Below, one piece after another: positions 1 to 8,684 of a stretch of DNA of 64,000 nt. Both the position numbers and the translations under genes were made by a program. The DNA is taken from the NCBI RefSeq assembly GCF_025751515.1, contig NZ_JAOWLE010000001.1:310001-374000 (forward strand), written 5' to 3'. Under the pieces are notes generated by a model, which did no database searches, was not told where the DNA came from, and was given only the letters and a program-made list of their open reading frames with translations. Numbering within the stretch: the stretch's first letter is position 1; the number at the start of each line of letters is the position of its first letter. This DNA comes from Actibacterium sp. XHP0104 (lineage in GTDB: Bacteria > Pseudomonadota > Alphaproteobacteria > Rhodobacterales > Rhodobacteraceae).

Positions 1-521
1 TGGCGCTGATCGTGGTGGGTCCGAAAGACCTGCCCGGCATGTTCCGCACGCTTGGCCGGTTCACCGCCAAGGCCAAGCGCCTGGCGCGCGATTTCCAGCG
101 CGCCATGGACGAGGCCGCGGACGAGGCCGGGGTCAAGGATGTGGCCACCGATCTGCGCACCCTGTCGAACCCGCGCAAGATGGGCATGGACGCGCTGAAA
201 GACGCCACCGCCGAATTCGAGAAGTGGGAGCCCAAGTTCAAGGACGAGGGCCTGTCGGACGACCGCGCCGAGGCCGCGCGCAAGATCAGCGAGGCCGCCG
301 CCAAGAAAGCCTCGGACCGCAAATCCGCCGAGGCCGCAGCCGCCGAGGCCGAAACCGACGCCGCGCCACAGCCCGACGTGCCGCCCGCGCCCAAGAAAGC
401 GCCCGCCAAGAAGGCCCCCGCGAAAAAGGCCACGGCAAAAAAGGCGCCCGCCAAGAAGGCCGCTCCGAAAAAGACCGCCGCCAAGGCCGGCCCAAAATCC
501 GCCAAGAAGAGTGACGCATGA
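1..521 (+). CDS. tatB: Sec-independent protein translocase subunit TatB, 5' partial
   Basis: TatB works with TatC as the receptor for twin-arginine signal peptides at the inner membrane. The window opens inside the gene: the first visible residues, ALIVVGPKDLPG, are the end of the transmembrane helix and the hinge (VGPKDLP) typical of TatA/B. An amphipathic helix follows (about FRTLGRFTAKAKRLARDF), then a charged coiled region. The C-terminal 45 residues are a low-complexity Lys/Ala/Pro tail with repeated KKAPAKKA units, histone H1-like in composition, which is longer than in the enterobacterial protein. The start codon lies upstream of the window. The stop overlaps the tatC start by 4 bases, so the two are translationally coupled; tatA is expected just upstream. 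Confidence 0.93.
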   Translation, partial: ALIVVGPKDLPGMFRTLGRFTAKAKRLARDFQRAMDEAADEAGVKDVATDLRTLSNPRKMGMDALKDATAEFEKWEPKFKDEGLSDDRAEAARKISEAAAKKASDRKSAEAAAAEAETDAAPQPDVPPAPKKAPAKKAPAKKATAKKAPAKKAAPKKTAAKAGPKSAKKSDA

Positions 522-1477
522 GCGAAGCCGACAACCTGGATGATTCCAGCGCCCCGCTGATCGAGCATCTGGCCGAGCTGCGCACGCGGCTCATCCGGTC
601 TGTTCTGGCCTTTGTCGTGGGCATGGTGATCTGCTTTTCCTTTGGTGGCACCATCCTCGATTTCCTGCTGGTCCCGATCGAGAACACCATGCGCGCGCTG
701 GGCAACCCGAACCCGGTGATGCAATACACCGCGCCGCAGGAATATTTCTTTACCCTGATCCGCATCTCGATGGTGGGCGGCCTGGCGATTTCCTTCCCGG
801 TGATCGGTTATCAGCTGTGGCGCTTTGTGGCGCCGGGGCTTTACCGGTCGGAAAAAGACGCGTTCCTGCCCTTCCTGCTGGCCTCGCCGCTGCTGTTCCT
901 GCTGGGGGCATCCTTCGCGCAGTTCGTGGTCGTTCCGCTGGCGATGCAATTCTTCCTGGGCTTTGCCGACCTGCCGTCGATGGTCGCGGCCATGGTGACG
1001 GGCGCCGAGGCAACTTCGGACACGCCCGATCGCGGCATCGACATCGTGTTCAACGGTAAGGTCAACGAAACCCTTGATATCACGCTGAAAATGATCGTGG
1101 CCTTTGGGCTGTGCTTTCAGCTGCCGGTGCTGCTGACGCTGATGGGCAAGGCCGGGCTGGCTTCGGCCAACGGGCTGCGCACCACGCGCAAATACGCCGT
1201 GGTGGGCATTCTGGCCGTTGCCGCTTTGGTGACGCCGCCCGATGTCACCACCCAGATCATCCTGTTCGCCGTGGTCTACGGCCTGTACGAAATCTCGATC
1301 TTCCTGGTCGCCCATGTCGAGAAAAAGCGCGAGGCCGACCTGCGCGCCCAGGGCCTGTGGGATGACGACGAGGACGAAGACGACGAAGAGGCCGCCGACG
1401 AGGTCAACGCCGCCTTTACGCCCACCAAGGACGACCCTCTGCTGGATGAATTCGACGACGACGAGCCGAAAAAATGA
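518..1477 (+). CDS. tatC: Sec-independent protein translocase subunit TatC
   Basis: This is the polytopic inner-membrane core of the twin-arginine translocase that binds the signal peptide RR motif. The N-terminus has the family motif HLAELRTRL (about residues 17-25), six hydrophobic segments, and the conserved cytoplasmic region FVAPGLYRSEKDAFLPF containing the glutamate needed for signal-peptide binding. ALVTPPDVTTQ near the fifth helix is also conserved. At 319 residues it is longer than the roughly 258-residue E. coli protein because of a periplasmic insertion and a very acidic C-terminal tail (DDDEDEDDEEAADE) on the cytoplasmic side. The ATG overlaps the tatB stop, and the stop overlaps the following ATPase gene by 4 bases, so tatB-tatC-DUF815 form one operon. 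Confidence 0.96.
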   Translation: MSEADNLDDSSAPLIEHLAELRTRLIRSVLAFVVGMVICFSFGGTILDFLLVPIENTMRALGNPNPVMQYTAPQEYFFTLIRISMVGGLAISFPVIGYQLWRFVAPGLYRSEKDAFLPFLLASPLLFLLGASFAQFVVVPLAMQFFLGFADLPSMVAAMVTGAEATSDTPDRGIDIVFNGKVNETLDITLKMIVAFGLCFQLPVLLTLMGKAGLASANGLRTTRKYAVVGILAVAALVTPPDVTTQIILFAVVYGLYEISIFLVAHVEKKREADLRAQGLWDDDEDEDDEEAADEVNAAFTPTKDDPLLDEFDDDEPKK

Positions 1478-2316
1478 CCGAGCACGAGGCGCTGACCCGG
1501 ATTGCCGAGGCGCTGGAACGCCTCAGCCCGCCGCCCTCTGACGCGCCCGATATTGCCGCCGCAGATGCCTTCGTGTGGCATGTCGCGCCCGACCGCCTGA
1601 CGCCGGTGCCCCGGGTCAACCGGGTGGACCTGTCGCTGCTCTTGGGCATCAACCGCGTCCGCGACATCCTGCTCGAGAACACCGCGCAGTTCGCCCGCGG
1701 CCTGCCCGCCAACAACGCCCTTCTGTGGGGCGCGCGGGGGATGGGAAAATCCTCTCTGGTCAAGGCCGTGCATGCCGAAGTGCGCGCAAGGGGCCTGCCG
1801 CTGAAACTGGTCGAGATCCAGCGCGAAGACCTGCCCTCGGTCGCGCGCCTGCTCAACCACCTTCGGGCCTCTGACGCGCGGTTCATCCTGTTCTGCGATG
1901 ACCTGTCGTTCAGCCATGACGACCAGCATTACAAATCGCTCAAGGCGGTGCTGGACGGCGGCATCGAAGGTCGGCCCGACAATGTGGTTTTCTACGCCAC
2001 CTCGAACCGCCGCCACCTGATGCCACGCGACATGATCGAAAATGAACGCTCCAGCGCCATCAACCCGTCCGAGGCGGTCGAAGAAAAGGTCTCGCTCTCC
2101 GACCGGTTCGGCCTCTGGCTGGGCTTCCACCCCTGCAGCCAGGACGAATACCTCGCCATGATCCGCGGCTATTGCAACGCCTATGGCGTGACAATCGACG
2201 ACGAGACCCTGCGGGCCGAGGCGATCGAATGGCAGGCCACCCGTGGCAGCCGTTCGGGCCGCGTCGCCTGGCAATATTTCACCGACCTAGCCGGGCGCCG
2301 GGGCGTGAGAATCTGA
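1474..2316 (+). CDS. DUF815-family ATP-binding protein (AAA ATPase-like)
   Basis: A 280-residue protein of the DUF815 family, P-loop ATPases whose cellular role is not settled. Visible motifs are Walker A GARGMGKS (residues 86-93) and a Walker B-like strand FILFCDDLSF (137-146). The following region, FYATSNRRHLMPRDM, looks like a sensor-1 segment, and SLSDRFGLWLGFHP is a family signature. It overlaps the tatC stop by 4 bases and is therefore co-transcribed with the Tat genes, although nothing in the sequence ties it mechanistically to Tat. Two perfect hairpins follow before the convergent lipoprotein gene. The family assignment is firm; the function is unknown. Confidence 0.88.
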   Translation: MTEHEALTRIAEALERLSPPPSDAPDIAAADAFVWHVAPDRLTPVPRVNRVDLSLLLGINRVRDILLENTAQFARGLPANNALLWGARGMGKSSLVKAVHAEVRARGLPLKLVEIQREDLPSVARLLNHLRASDARFILFCDDLSFSHDDQHYKSLKAVLDGGIEGRPDNVVFYATSNRRHLMPRDMIENERSSAINPSEAVEEKVSLSDRFGLWLGFHPCSQDEYLAMIRGYCNAYGVTIDDETLRAEAIEWQATRGSRSGRVAWQYFTDLAGRRGVRI

Positions 2317-2359
2317 CCTCTTTCATCTTGGCGAAAATACCTCTGCCAGAGGCACCTGA

Positions 2360-2412
2360 GCGGCCCCCGAAGGGGCCGCGAGGCATGAACATGACCGGCC
2401 GACAGGCCGGTC
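2360..2412. terminator. Two perfect GC hairpins between convergent genes
   Basis: GCGGCCCC (2360-2367) pairs with GGGGCCGC (2372-2379) around CGAA. GACCGGCC (2393-2400) pairs with GGCCGGTC (2405-2412) around GACA, abutting the stop codon of the minus-strand lipoprotein gene. Neither has a T-run, but placed between converging genes they probably act as bidirectional termination or RNA 3'-end hairpins. Confidence 0.5.
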
Positions 2413-3558
2413 TCAGTTCAGATAGGGCATCGGATCGACACTGTCGAACCCTTCGCGCACCTCGAAATGCAGGAAGGGCGCCGCGCCGCCGCGAACGGCC
2501 GCGATGGTCTGGCCACGGCTGACCTTGTCGCCCTTGGACACGGTGATGTTGTCAATATTGGCATAGACGGTCAGCAGGCTGTCGTCGTGGCGAATGACCA
2601 GGATCGGCACCTGCTCGGTGTCGCGGGTGATCGCGGCCACGGTGCCCGAGGCGGCCGCCTTGACTGGGCTGCCGGCGCTGGCGGCGATGTCGATGCCTTC
2701 GTTCTTTTTCGCCTCGAATGCCCGGATGATCGACCCGTTCACCGGCATGGTCATGCGGCCATCGTCGGATTTGTCCTCGGACAGATCGGTCTGCGGCACG
2801 GCCACGGGGGCGGTGCGGGGGGCCTCGTCGCGGGGCAGGGGGCGCGCGGCGCTGGGCGGGGTCGGCACCGGGCTAGTGCCTCCGGGCGGCGTTGCTGCGG
2901 CAGTGTCAAAGCCGCCCTCGGTGCCGGTCGGGATCAGCAGATACTGGCCCTCGCGCACGGCATAGCCCGGCCCCAGCGCGTTCCATTCGGCCAGGCTGCG
3001 CACGGTCACGTCATAGCGGCGGGCGATGGAATAGGCGGATTCGCCGCGTTCCACGCGGTGGCGGATCGGCTCTGGCCCGACGGCGACCATGGTGCCGTCG
3101 GTGGTGGTGGCAACGCCGGTCTGGCCGCCATCGGCGCGTTCGATCGCGCCACCGGCCAGGGTGGTGATATCAATCGAGTCAGCCGACTGGATCGGCCCGG
3201 TGGTGATCGAACCGGTCAGCGGCGAGGGTTCCTCGACGCGGTTGGGCAGGGCCAGCAGCTCGCCCTCACGCAAGGGCGCGCCGCGGTTGATGCCGTTATA
3301 GCGGCTCAGCTCTTCGGGCGAGAGCCCAAGCCGCATGGCCACATCGTCAACCGTGTCGCCACGCTGGGCGACGGCCACCTGATAGGTGGGATAGGAGATC
3401 ACGCCGCGGGCGTCGGGCTCGGGGCGGGCCATGCGGGTTTCGCGGGCGGCCGCTGCGGTGCTGGCACCGCCCGGGCGCAGGTCGATGTCGAAATCATTGC
3501 ACGCCGTCAGCGCCATCAGCGCGACAAGCGGCAGGGTCATACGCGGGGAAAACGCCAT
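2413..3558 (-). CDS. LysM / M23-like (NlpD/DipM-type) envelope lipoprotein, catalytically degenerate
   Basis: A 381-residue lipoprotein. The chosen start gives a short signal peptide ending in the lipobox LTAC (Cys20); an upstream in-frame start would add 36 residues that hide this signal. Two LysM peptidoglycan-binding repeats follow (about residues 55-105, QRGDTVDDVAMRLGLS, and 165-212, VERGESAYSIARRYDVT), then a proline-rich linker and a C-terminal M23 fold. The M23 metal and catalytic residues are largely missing: NEGID replaces HxGxD, VYANID replaces YAHL, and FLHFEV keeps one histidine of HxH. Like NlpD/EnvC it probably activates amidases and does not cut peptidoglycan itself. It lies downstream of surE and pcm, the widespread surE-pcm-nlpD order. 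Confidence 0.85.
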   Translation of the reverse strand: MAFSPRMTLPLVALMALTACNDFDIDLRPGGASTAAAARETRMARPEPDARGVISYPTYQVAVAQRGDTVDDVAMRLGLSPEELSRYNGINRGAPLREGELLALPNRVEEPSPLTGSITTGPIQSADSIDITTLAGGAIERADGGQTGVATTTDGTMVAVGPEPIRHRVERGESAYSIARRYDVTVRSLAEWNALGPGYAVREGQYLLIPTGTEGGFDTAAATPPGGTSPVPTPPSAARPLPRDEAPRTAPVAVPQTDLSEDKSDDGRMTMPVNGSIIRAFEAKKNEGIDIAASAGSPVKAAASGTVAAITRDTEQVPILVIRHDDSLLTVYANIDNITVSKGDKVSRGQTIAAVRGGAAPFLHFEVREGFDSVDPMPYLN

Positions 3559-3607
3559 AGCTCTGTCCTCAATCCGGCCGCCCCGCGTTGATCCGGGGTT
3601 CGGCTGT

Positions 3608-4249
3608 TCACTCTTGCCCGATGCCTTCGACCAGCGGCACGAACCGCACGGGGCGCAACTCTTCATACTCTAGCCCGGTTTCGCTGCGCGTGACCTTGAT
3701 CAGGTGCTGCACGGCGTCCGACTGCCCGACGGGCACCACCATGATACCGCCTATGCGCAACTGCGCCAAGAGGGGGCCGGGCGGGTCTTCGGCGGCGGCC
3801 GTCACGATGATGCGATCAAAGGGTGCCTGATCGGGCAATCCGAACGATCCGTCGCCCAGCATGGCGGTGACATTGGTCAGCCCCAGCGCATCGAACCGGT
3901 CCTGCGCCTCGCGCACAAGGCGGCGGTGGCGCTCAACCGTATAGACCCTGCGCGCCAGCTGGCTGAGGATCGCGGCCTGATAGCCCGACCCGGTGCCCAC
4001 CTCGAGAACCTTGTCGCGCGGCTGCACCCGCAGGGCCTGGGTCATCAGCCCCACGACCGAGGGCTGGCTGATCGTCTGGCCGCAGGAAATCGGCAGGGGC
4101 ATGTCTTCGTAGGCGCGCGGCTCAAACAGGCCGCGCACAAAGGCGCCGCGATCGATCTTTTCCATGGCGGTCAGAACGCGGCTGTCTGTCACCCCGCGCG
4201 AGCGCAGCGCGAACAGGAATTGCATCTTGCGTTCTGCGGCGTCGCTCAT
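3608..4249 (-). CDS. pcm: Protein-L-isoaspartate O-methyltransferase
   Basis: It repairs isoaspartyl damage in proteins by SAM-dependent methylation of the side chain. The 213-residue length is normal. The SAM-binding motif I is [15 protein letters not shown] (from residue 81), preceded by the family segment [21 protein letters not shown] cut across residues 51-71, and followed by VYTVERH (motif II). The ATG overlaps the surE stop by 4 bases, so the two are translationally coupled; the lipoprotein gene begins 49 bp downstream. Sure call. Confidence 0.95.
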   Translation of the reverse strand: MSDAAERKMQFLFALRSRGVTDSRVLTAMEKIDRGAFVRGLFEPRAYEDMPLPISCGQTISQPSVVGLMTQALRVQPRDKVLEVGTGSGYQAAILSQLARRVYTVERHRRLVREAQDRFDALGLTNVTAMLGDGSFGLPDQAPFDRIIVTAAAEDPPGPLLAQLRIGGIMVVPVGQSDAVQHLIKVTRSETGLEYEELRPVRFVPLVEGIGQE

Positions 4250-5031
4250 TCCAGGCGGTCTTTCAGTGCGGCCAGCGTGTCATGGGCGGTCAGATCGGCG
4301 CGCATCGGCGTGACGGCGATATAGCCCTCGAGGTTGTTGGCGACGTCGGTGCCGGGCAGGGTGGGGGTACGCTGGCTGCCGCCCTTGATCCACAGGAACC
4401 GCCGCCCCGAGGGCGAGATATGCGGCTCGACCGCGAAGAATGAATCGCGGCGATAGCCCTGCGGGCTGACGCGCAGGCCCTTTGTCTGGCCCTTGCGCAC
4501 CGGCGGAAAGTTCACGTTGTAGAACACGCGGTAATCCTCGGCCTGCCAATGGCCGTGATCCAGCAGTTTCCGCACGGTTTCGGCGCCATGTTCGATTGCT
4601 GATTCAAAATGCAGGTCGCGCAGGTGGTTATCGGGGCCTAGATATTGGGAAAGTGCAATCGCCGGCAGGCCCTGCAGAGCCGCCTCGAGCGCCGCGCCCA
4701 GCGTGCCAGAGTAAAGCGCGTTCTCGCCGGCGTTGTTGCCGCGGTTAACGCCCGACAAAACCAGGTCGGGCCGGCGGTCGGACAGCACGTCATAGATGCC
4801 CGCCATCACGCAATCGGCGGGAGAGCCCTCGGCGGCAAAGCGGCGCTCGCCCAGCTGGGCGATCATCATCGGATGGGTATAGGAAATCTTGTGCGCGACG
4901 CCCGATTGTTCAAAGGCGGGGGCCACGGTCCAGACCTCGCCGGTGGGGCCGGCAAGCTGGTTCGCGATGTCTTCCAGAACCTTCAGCCCGGGGGCGTTGA
5001 TGCCGTCGTCATTGGTGATCAGAATGCGCAT
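4246..5031 (-). CDS. surE: 5'/3'-nucleotidase SurE
   Basis: Metal-dependent nucleoside monophosphate phosphatase associated with stationary-phase survival. Diagnostic N-terminus [13 protein letters not shown] carries the metal-binding DD pair (residues 8-9); GSPADCV and [18 protein letters not shown] complete the active site and dimer motifs. The length of 261 residues is typical. It is the first gene of a minus-strand surE-pcm-nlpD-like run; the short gap to the upstream SDR gene leaves room for its own promoter. Confidence 0.96.
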   Translation of the reverse strand: MRILITNDDGINAPGLKVLEDIANQLAGPTGEVWTVAPAFEQSGVAHKISYTHPMMIAQLGERRFAAEGSPADCVMAGIYDVLSDRRPDLVLSGVNRGNNAGENALYSGTLGAALEAALQGLPAIALSQYLGPDNHLRDLHFESAIEHGAETVRKLLDHGHWQAEDYRVFYNVNFPPVRKGQTKGLRVSPQGYRRDSFFAVEPHISPSGRRFLWIKGGSQRTPTLPGTDVANNLEGYIAVTPMRADLTAHDTLAALKDRLE

Positions 5032-5098
5032 ATCGCCGCCCCGGGTTGCCTGCCTGTTTCCTCAATAAGCGAGCAGACCCATGGCGGCAAGCGATGCG

Positions 5099-5755
5099 TC
5101 AGCCCAGCTCGGCCAGCAGGCGCTGTGCCTCATCGGCGGGCTGGGTCAGAGGGCTGCGGTCTTCGCCGGGATAGAACCGGGCGCGGGTCGCGGTGGGCAT
5201 CGGTGCGGGGGCAAAACGATGCACGCGCATCTGACCGGTTTTCGCGGTTTCCTGCGCCCAGGCGTCAAACAGCGCACGCTGTGCCGATTTCGCGGCAGCA
5301 TAGGCGCCCAGGAATTTGCCCGCGTTGGGATCGTCGACAAAGACGGCCGTGCCGGCGCCCGAGGCGATCAGCAGCGGCGACACGAACGGGATCAGCACGC
5401 CGGTCGCCTGCACGCCGGTGGTGACGACCTTGGTCCAGTCCTTGACGTCGAGGTGATCGGCCGGGGTCAGCGGCGGCACATGGATGGCCGTGTGCACCCA
5501 CAGGTCCAGCTTGCCCCAGCGGTCATGAACCGAGCGGCACAGGTGGCGCATGGCGTCGGGGTCGGTGACATCCATCGGGGCCAGGGTCGGCTGTTCGCCG
5601 CCGCGGGCCTTGATGCGGTCGTCCAGTTCCTCGAGCGCGCCGGTGGTGCGCGCCACGGCGATGACATGCCAGCCATTGACGGCCAGCTCTTCGGCAACCG
5701 CCGCGCCAAAGCCGCGCGAGGCACCGGTGACAAGGGCAAGTTTCTGTTCACTCAT
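5099..5755 (-). CDS. Short-chain dehydrogenase/reductase (SDR family)
   Basis: NAD(P)-dependent oxidoreductase of the classical SDR fold, 218 residues. The cofactor motif TGASRGFG lies at about residues 13-20. The active-site YxxxK is YAAAK, within LGAYAAAKSAQRALFDAW. The catalytic serine is less clear (PLLIASGAGTAVF). It is slightly short for the family. Substrate cannot be deduced; the neighbours (surE on the same strand, a phosphatase divergent) give no pathway. Confidence 0.85.
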   Translation of the reverse strand: MSEQKLALVTGASRGFGAAVAEELAVNGWHVIAVARTTGALEELDDRIKARGGEQPTLAPMDVTDPDAMRHLCRSVHDRWGKLDLWVHTAIHVPPLTPADHLDVKDWTKVVTTGVQATGVLIPFVSPLLIASGAGTAVFVDDPNAGKFLGAYAAAKSAQRALFDAWAQETAKTGQMRVHRFAPAPMPTATRARFYPGEDRSPLTQPADEAQRLLAELG

Positions 5756-5840
5756 GCGGGCGGTTTGCTGTGCTTTGGGCTAGAGGTCAAGGCCCAAGCG
5801 CGCTAGACCCGACAATAGGCAAGAGGCAGAAAGACGCAGC

Positions 5841-6500
5841 ATGGTCGAGATCACCTTTGTCCGGCATGGACAGGCCCAGACCGGGGCCCCCGACGAACAC
5901 AGCTATGACCATCTCAGTGACCTGGGGCGGCAACAGGCCGACTGGCTGGGCCAGTATATGGCCGAGTGCGGGCATGGGTTCGACCATGTGATCTCGGGCA
6001 CGCTGAACCGCCAGCGCGACACGGCGCAAATCGTGGCCGGGCATCTGGGGCTGGACGTCAGCCAGGATGCGCGTCTGAACGAGATGGATTATTTCGGCCT
6101 GTCCAATTCGCTGAAGGAAACTCACGCGCTGGATATTCCCGACAGCCGCGAGACGTTCGTTGCCCATGTGCCCCAGGTTCTCAGCGCCTGGCAGCAGGGC
6201 CAGATTCACAGCCACCTGGAACGGTTCGACCAGTTCCAGACCCGCGTGCACGAGATGATCGCGGTGTCAGAGGATCTGGGCGGGCGGGTGATGCTGGTGA
6301 CTTCGGGCGGGGTGATCAGCATGGCGATGCGGCTGCTGTTGCAGTTCGAGGTGCAGGTGCATGCGAATATCCTGCTGCAGATCTTCAACACCTCGATCCA
6401 TCGGTATGTGAAAACCGACGGGATGCTGGCGCTAGAGACCTTCAACGCGGTGCCGCATCTGGATCTGCCGTCGCGCCAGGAGGCGCGCACACGCATCTAG
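5841..6500 (+). CDS. Histidine phosphatase family protein (phosphoglycerate mutase-like)
   Basis: A 219-residue member of the RHG superfamily. The phospho-accepting histidine is in FVRHGQAQTG (residues 6-15), and the second catalytic histidine is probably provided by the LVTSGGVISMAMRLLL region. TLNRQRDTAQIVAG is the conserved second arginine block. Family members range from phosphatases of small molecules to regulatory proteins; nothing here singles out one substrate. It is divergent from the SDR gene and convergent with purF. Confidence 0.85.
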   Translation: MVEITFVRHGQAQTGAPDEHSYDHLSDLGRQQADWLGQYMAECGHGFDHVISGTLNRQRDTAQIVAGHLGLDVSQDARLNEMDYFGLSNSLKETHALDIPDSRETFVAHVPQVLSAWQQGQIHSHLERFDQFQTRVHEMIAVSEDLGGRVMLVTSGGVISMAMRLLLQFEVQVHANILLQIFNTSIHRYVKTDGMLALETFNAVPHLDLPSRQEARTRI

Positions 6501-6529
6501 CGGCAGGATGCGCGCACCCGGATCTAGGC

Positions 6530-7996
6530 TTATTCGGCGGCTTTCAGTTCAAACCCCTTGGCGATCATGTCGCGCGGGGCCACGGGGTATTCGCCCGAGA
6601 AACACGCATCGCAATATTGCGGGCAGGCGGCGTTGCGGCCCTTGGTTTCGCCCACGGCGCGGTAAAGGCCATCAAGCGAGATGAATTTCAGGCTGTCCAC
6701 GGCCAGGTGGTCGCGCATTTCCTCTTCGGACATGGTCGCGGCCAATAGCTTGTCGCGCTGCGGGGTATCGACGCCGTAGAAGCACGGCCAGGCGGTCGGC
6801 GGGCTGGCGATGCGGAAATGCACCTCGGCGGCGCCTGCGTCCAGGATCATTTCCTTGATCTTGCGGCTGGTGGTGCCGCGCACCACGCTGTCATCGACCA
6901 GGATGACGCGCTTGTCCTTGATCAGGGCGCGGTTGACGTTCAGTTTCAGGCGCACGCCCATGTTGCGGATCTGTTCGGTCGGCTCGATGAAAGTGCGGCC
7001 CATGTACTGGTTGCGCACGATACCCATCGCAAAGGGAATGCCGCTTTGCTGGCTGAACCCGATGGCCGCCGGGGTGCCGCTGTCGGGTACGGGGCAGACC
7101 AGATCGGCCTCGACCGGGCTTTCCTTGGCCAGTTCCACGCCGATCTGGCGGCGGGTTTCATAGACCGAGCGCCCGCCCAGAATGCTGTCAGGGCGCGAGA
7201 AATAGACATGTTCGAAGATGCAGAACCGCGGCTGGGCGCGCTCGAACGGGTGAAAGCTTTGCACCCCTTCCTTTTCCGAGATCACGACCATCTCACCCGG
7301 CGCCACTTCGCGCACGAATTCGGCGCCGATGATGTCCAGGCCGCAGGTTTCCGACGACAGCACCCAGCCCTGACCCAGGCGGCCCAGAACCAGCGGGCGC
7401 ACGCCCATCGGGTCGCGCACGCCGATCAGTTTCGTGCGGGTCATGGCGACGACGCTAAAGGCGCCCTCGACCCGGCGCAGCGCGTCCTTCATCCGCTCGG
7501 GGATGTTGGTTTGCAGGCTGCGGGCCATCAGGTGGATGATGCATTCGCTGTCAGAGGACGACTGGAAGATCGAGCCACGCCCGATCAGTTCCTTGCGCAG
7601 CGCATCGGCGTTGGTGATGTTGCCGTTATGGGCAATCGCCGCGCCGCCCATCGAGAATTCGCCAAAGAACGGCTGCACGTCGCGGATCTGGGTGTTGCCC
7701 TTGGACCCGGCGGTGGAATAGCGCACATGGCCGATCGACAGGGCCCCGGGCAGGGTCTCCATCAGCGAGGCCTTGGTGAAATTGTCGCGCACATAGCCGA
7801 AGCGGCGTGCCGAGCTGAAGCCAAAGGCGGGGTCATGGGCGACGATGCCACCGGCCTCTTGGCCGCGGTGCTGAAGGGCATGCATGCCGAGGGCAACAAA
7901 GTTCGCCGCGTCGGCAACGCCGATCACGCCGAATACGCCGCATTCCTCTTTCAGCTTGTCATCGTCGAACGGGTGACTGGGGGGCATCTCGCGCAT
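6530..7996 (-). CDS. purF: Amidophosphoribosyltransferase
   Basis: First committed step of purine synthesis: PRPP plus glutamine to phosphoribosylamine. The nucleophilic cysteine is in EECGVFG (Cys19 with this start), after a short propeptide-like stretch as in the Bacillus-type enzyme. The glutamine amidotransferase domain continues to about residue 240. The PRPP loop is VILVDDSVVRGTTSRK, and cysteines in WPCFYG and QYCDACF match the [4Fe-4S] ligands of the iron-sulfur subclass. A second in-frame ATG three codons downstream is an alternative start. cvpA lies upstream on the same strand, an order common in many bacteria. Confidence 0.96.
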   Translation of the reverse strand: MREMPPSHPFDDDKLKEECGVFGVIGVADAANFVALGMHALQHRGQEAGGIVAHDPAFGFSSARRFGYVRDNFTKASLMETLPGALSIGHVRYSTAGSKGNTQIRDVQPFFGEFSMGGAAIAHNGNITNADALRKELIGRGSIFQSSSDSECIIHLMARSLQTNIPERMKDALRRVEGAFSVVAMTRTKLIGVRDPMGVRPLVLGRLGQGWVLSSETCGLDIIGAEFVREVAPGEMVVISEKEGVQSFHPFERAQPRFCIFEHVYFSRPDSILGGRSVYETRRQIGVELAKESPVEADLVCPVPDSGTPAAIGFSQQSGIPFAMGIVRNQYMGRTFIEPTEQIRNMGVRLKLNVNRALIKDKRVILVDDSVVRGTTSRKIKEMILDAGAAEVHFRIASPPTAWPCFYGVDTPQRDKLLAATMSEEEMRDHLAVDSLKFISLDGLYRAVGETKGRNAACPQYCDACFSGEYPVAPRDMIAKGFELKAAE

Positions 7997-8105
7997 CTCA
8001 GCGGGGCTCCGAATCCGTTTCAGGTCAGGTTGGGCCTTACTTAGTCGGTTGTGCCGCCGGTGTCACGAAAGGATCACAAAACAATTCGTGCCACCTGTGC
8101 GGCGA

Positions 8106-8663
8106 TCAACTGGCGCCGCAGGTGCCCACCAGGATGTCATAGCGGTTGGTCAGCCAGCCAAGGGCCTGCGCGGGGTCGCGTTCCTGGATCTTGTCGGTCA
8201 GCAGGGCGAACACCTGGGCCGACCGGCTGTCGTCGATCTCGGCAATCGGGTCGCCGACCAGAACGGCCTCGTAGATGAAAAAGGCGACAGCGACCAGCAG
8301 GATGCCACGCGCAACGCCAAAGAGCATGCCCAGCCCCTGATCGACGCCACCAATGGCCGAGCGCTGCACCGCCGAGGACAAAAGCGGCGTGAACAGCGAC
8401 ACCAGGATCAGGGCGGCGGCAAACACGGCGGCAAAGGCGGCCAGAATGCTCAGCTCGCAGCTGTCGCCGATGATTTTATCGATGACCGGCACCTGCTTGA
8501 TTAGCGGTTGTGCCTGGGGGGCGAACATAAAGGCCAGAATCGCGGCGGCGATCCACCCGGCGATGGCCATGCCTTCGCGCACAAGGCCGCGCGAGTAGGC
8601 CAATAGCGCAGAGAGAATGATGACGGCAGCCACCACCCCGTCCACAATGGTGAAACCTTCCAT
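8106..8663 (-). CDS. cvpA: CvpA family membrane protein
   Basis: A 185-residue inner-membrane protein with four hydrophobic segments. Family markers are DGVVAAVIILSALLAYSRGLVRE near the N-terminus and a GGVDQGLGMLFGVARGILL block. CvpA proteins are needed for colicin V export in E. coli and are linked to envelope homeostasis; the molecular activity is unknown. It lies between radA and purF, which supports the assignment. Confidence 0.9.
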   Translation of the reverse strand: MEGFTIVDGVVAAVIILSALLAYSRGLVREGMAIAGWIAAAILAFMFAPQAQPLIKQVPVIDKIIGDSCELSILAAFAAVFAAALILVSLFTPLLSSAVQRSAIGGVDQGLGMLFGVARGILLVAVAFFIYEAVLVGDPIAEIDDSRSAQVFALLTDKIQERDPAQALGWLTNRYDILVGTCGAS

Positions 8664-8684
8664 GCCTGCTCCTTCCGTGGCGCC

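Noticed and set aside
363-515. Short repeats at the end of tatB as a possible CRISPR or satellite
   Set aside because: They are codon-level repeats of a Lys/Ala/Pro tail, without regular spacers.
286-765. Minus-strand frame over tatB and tatC
   Set aside because: Arg/Ser-rich shadow of the Lys/Ala repeat region of tatB.
6818-8044. 408-residue open frame opposite purF
   Set aside because: Covers purF exactly, low-complexity shadow composition.
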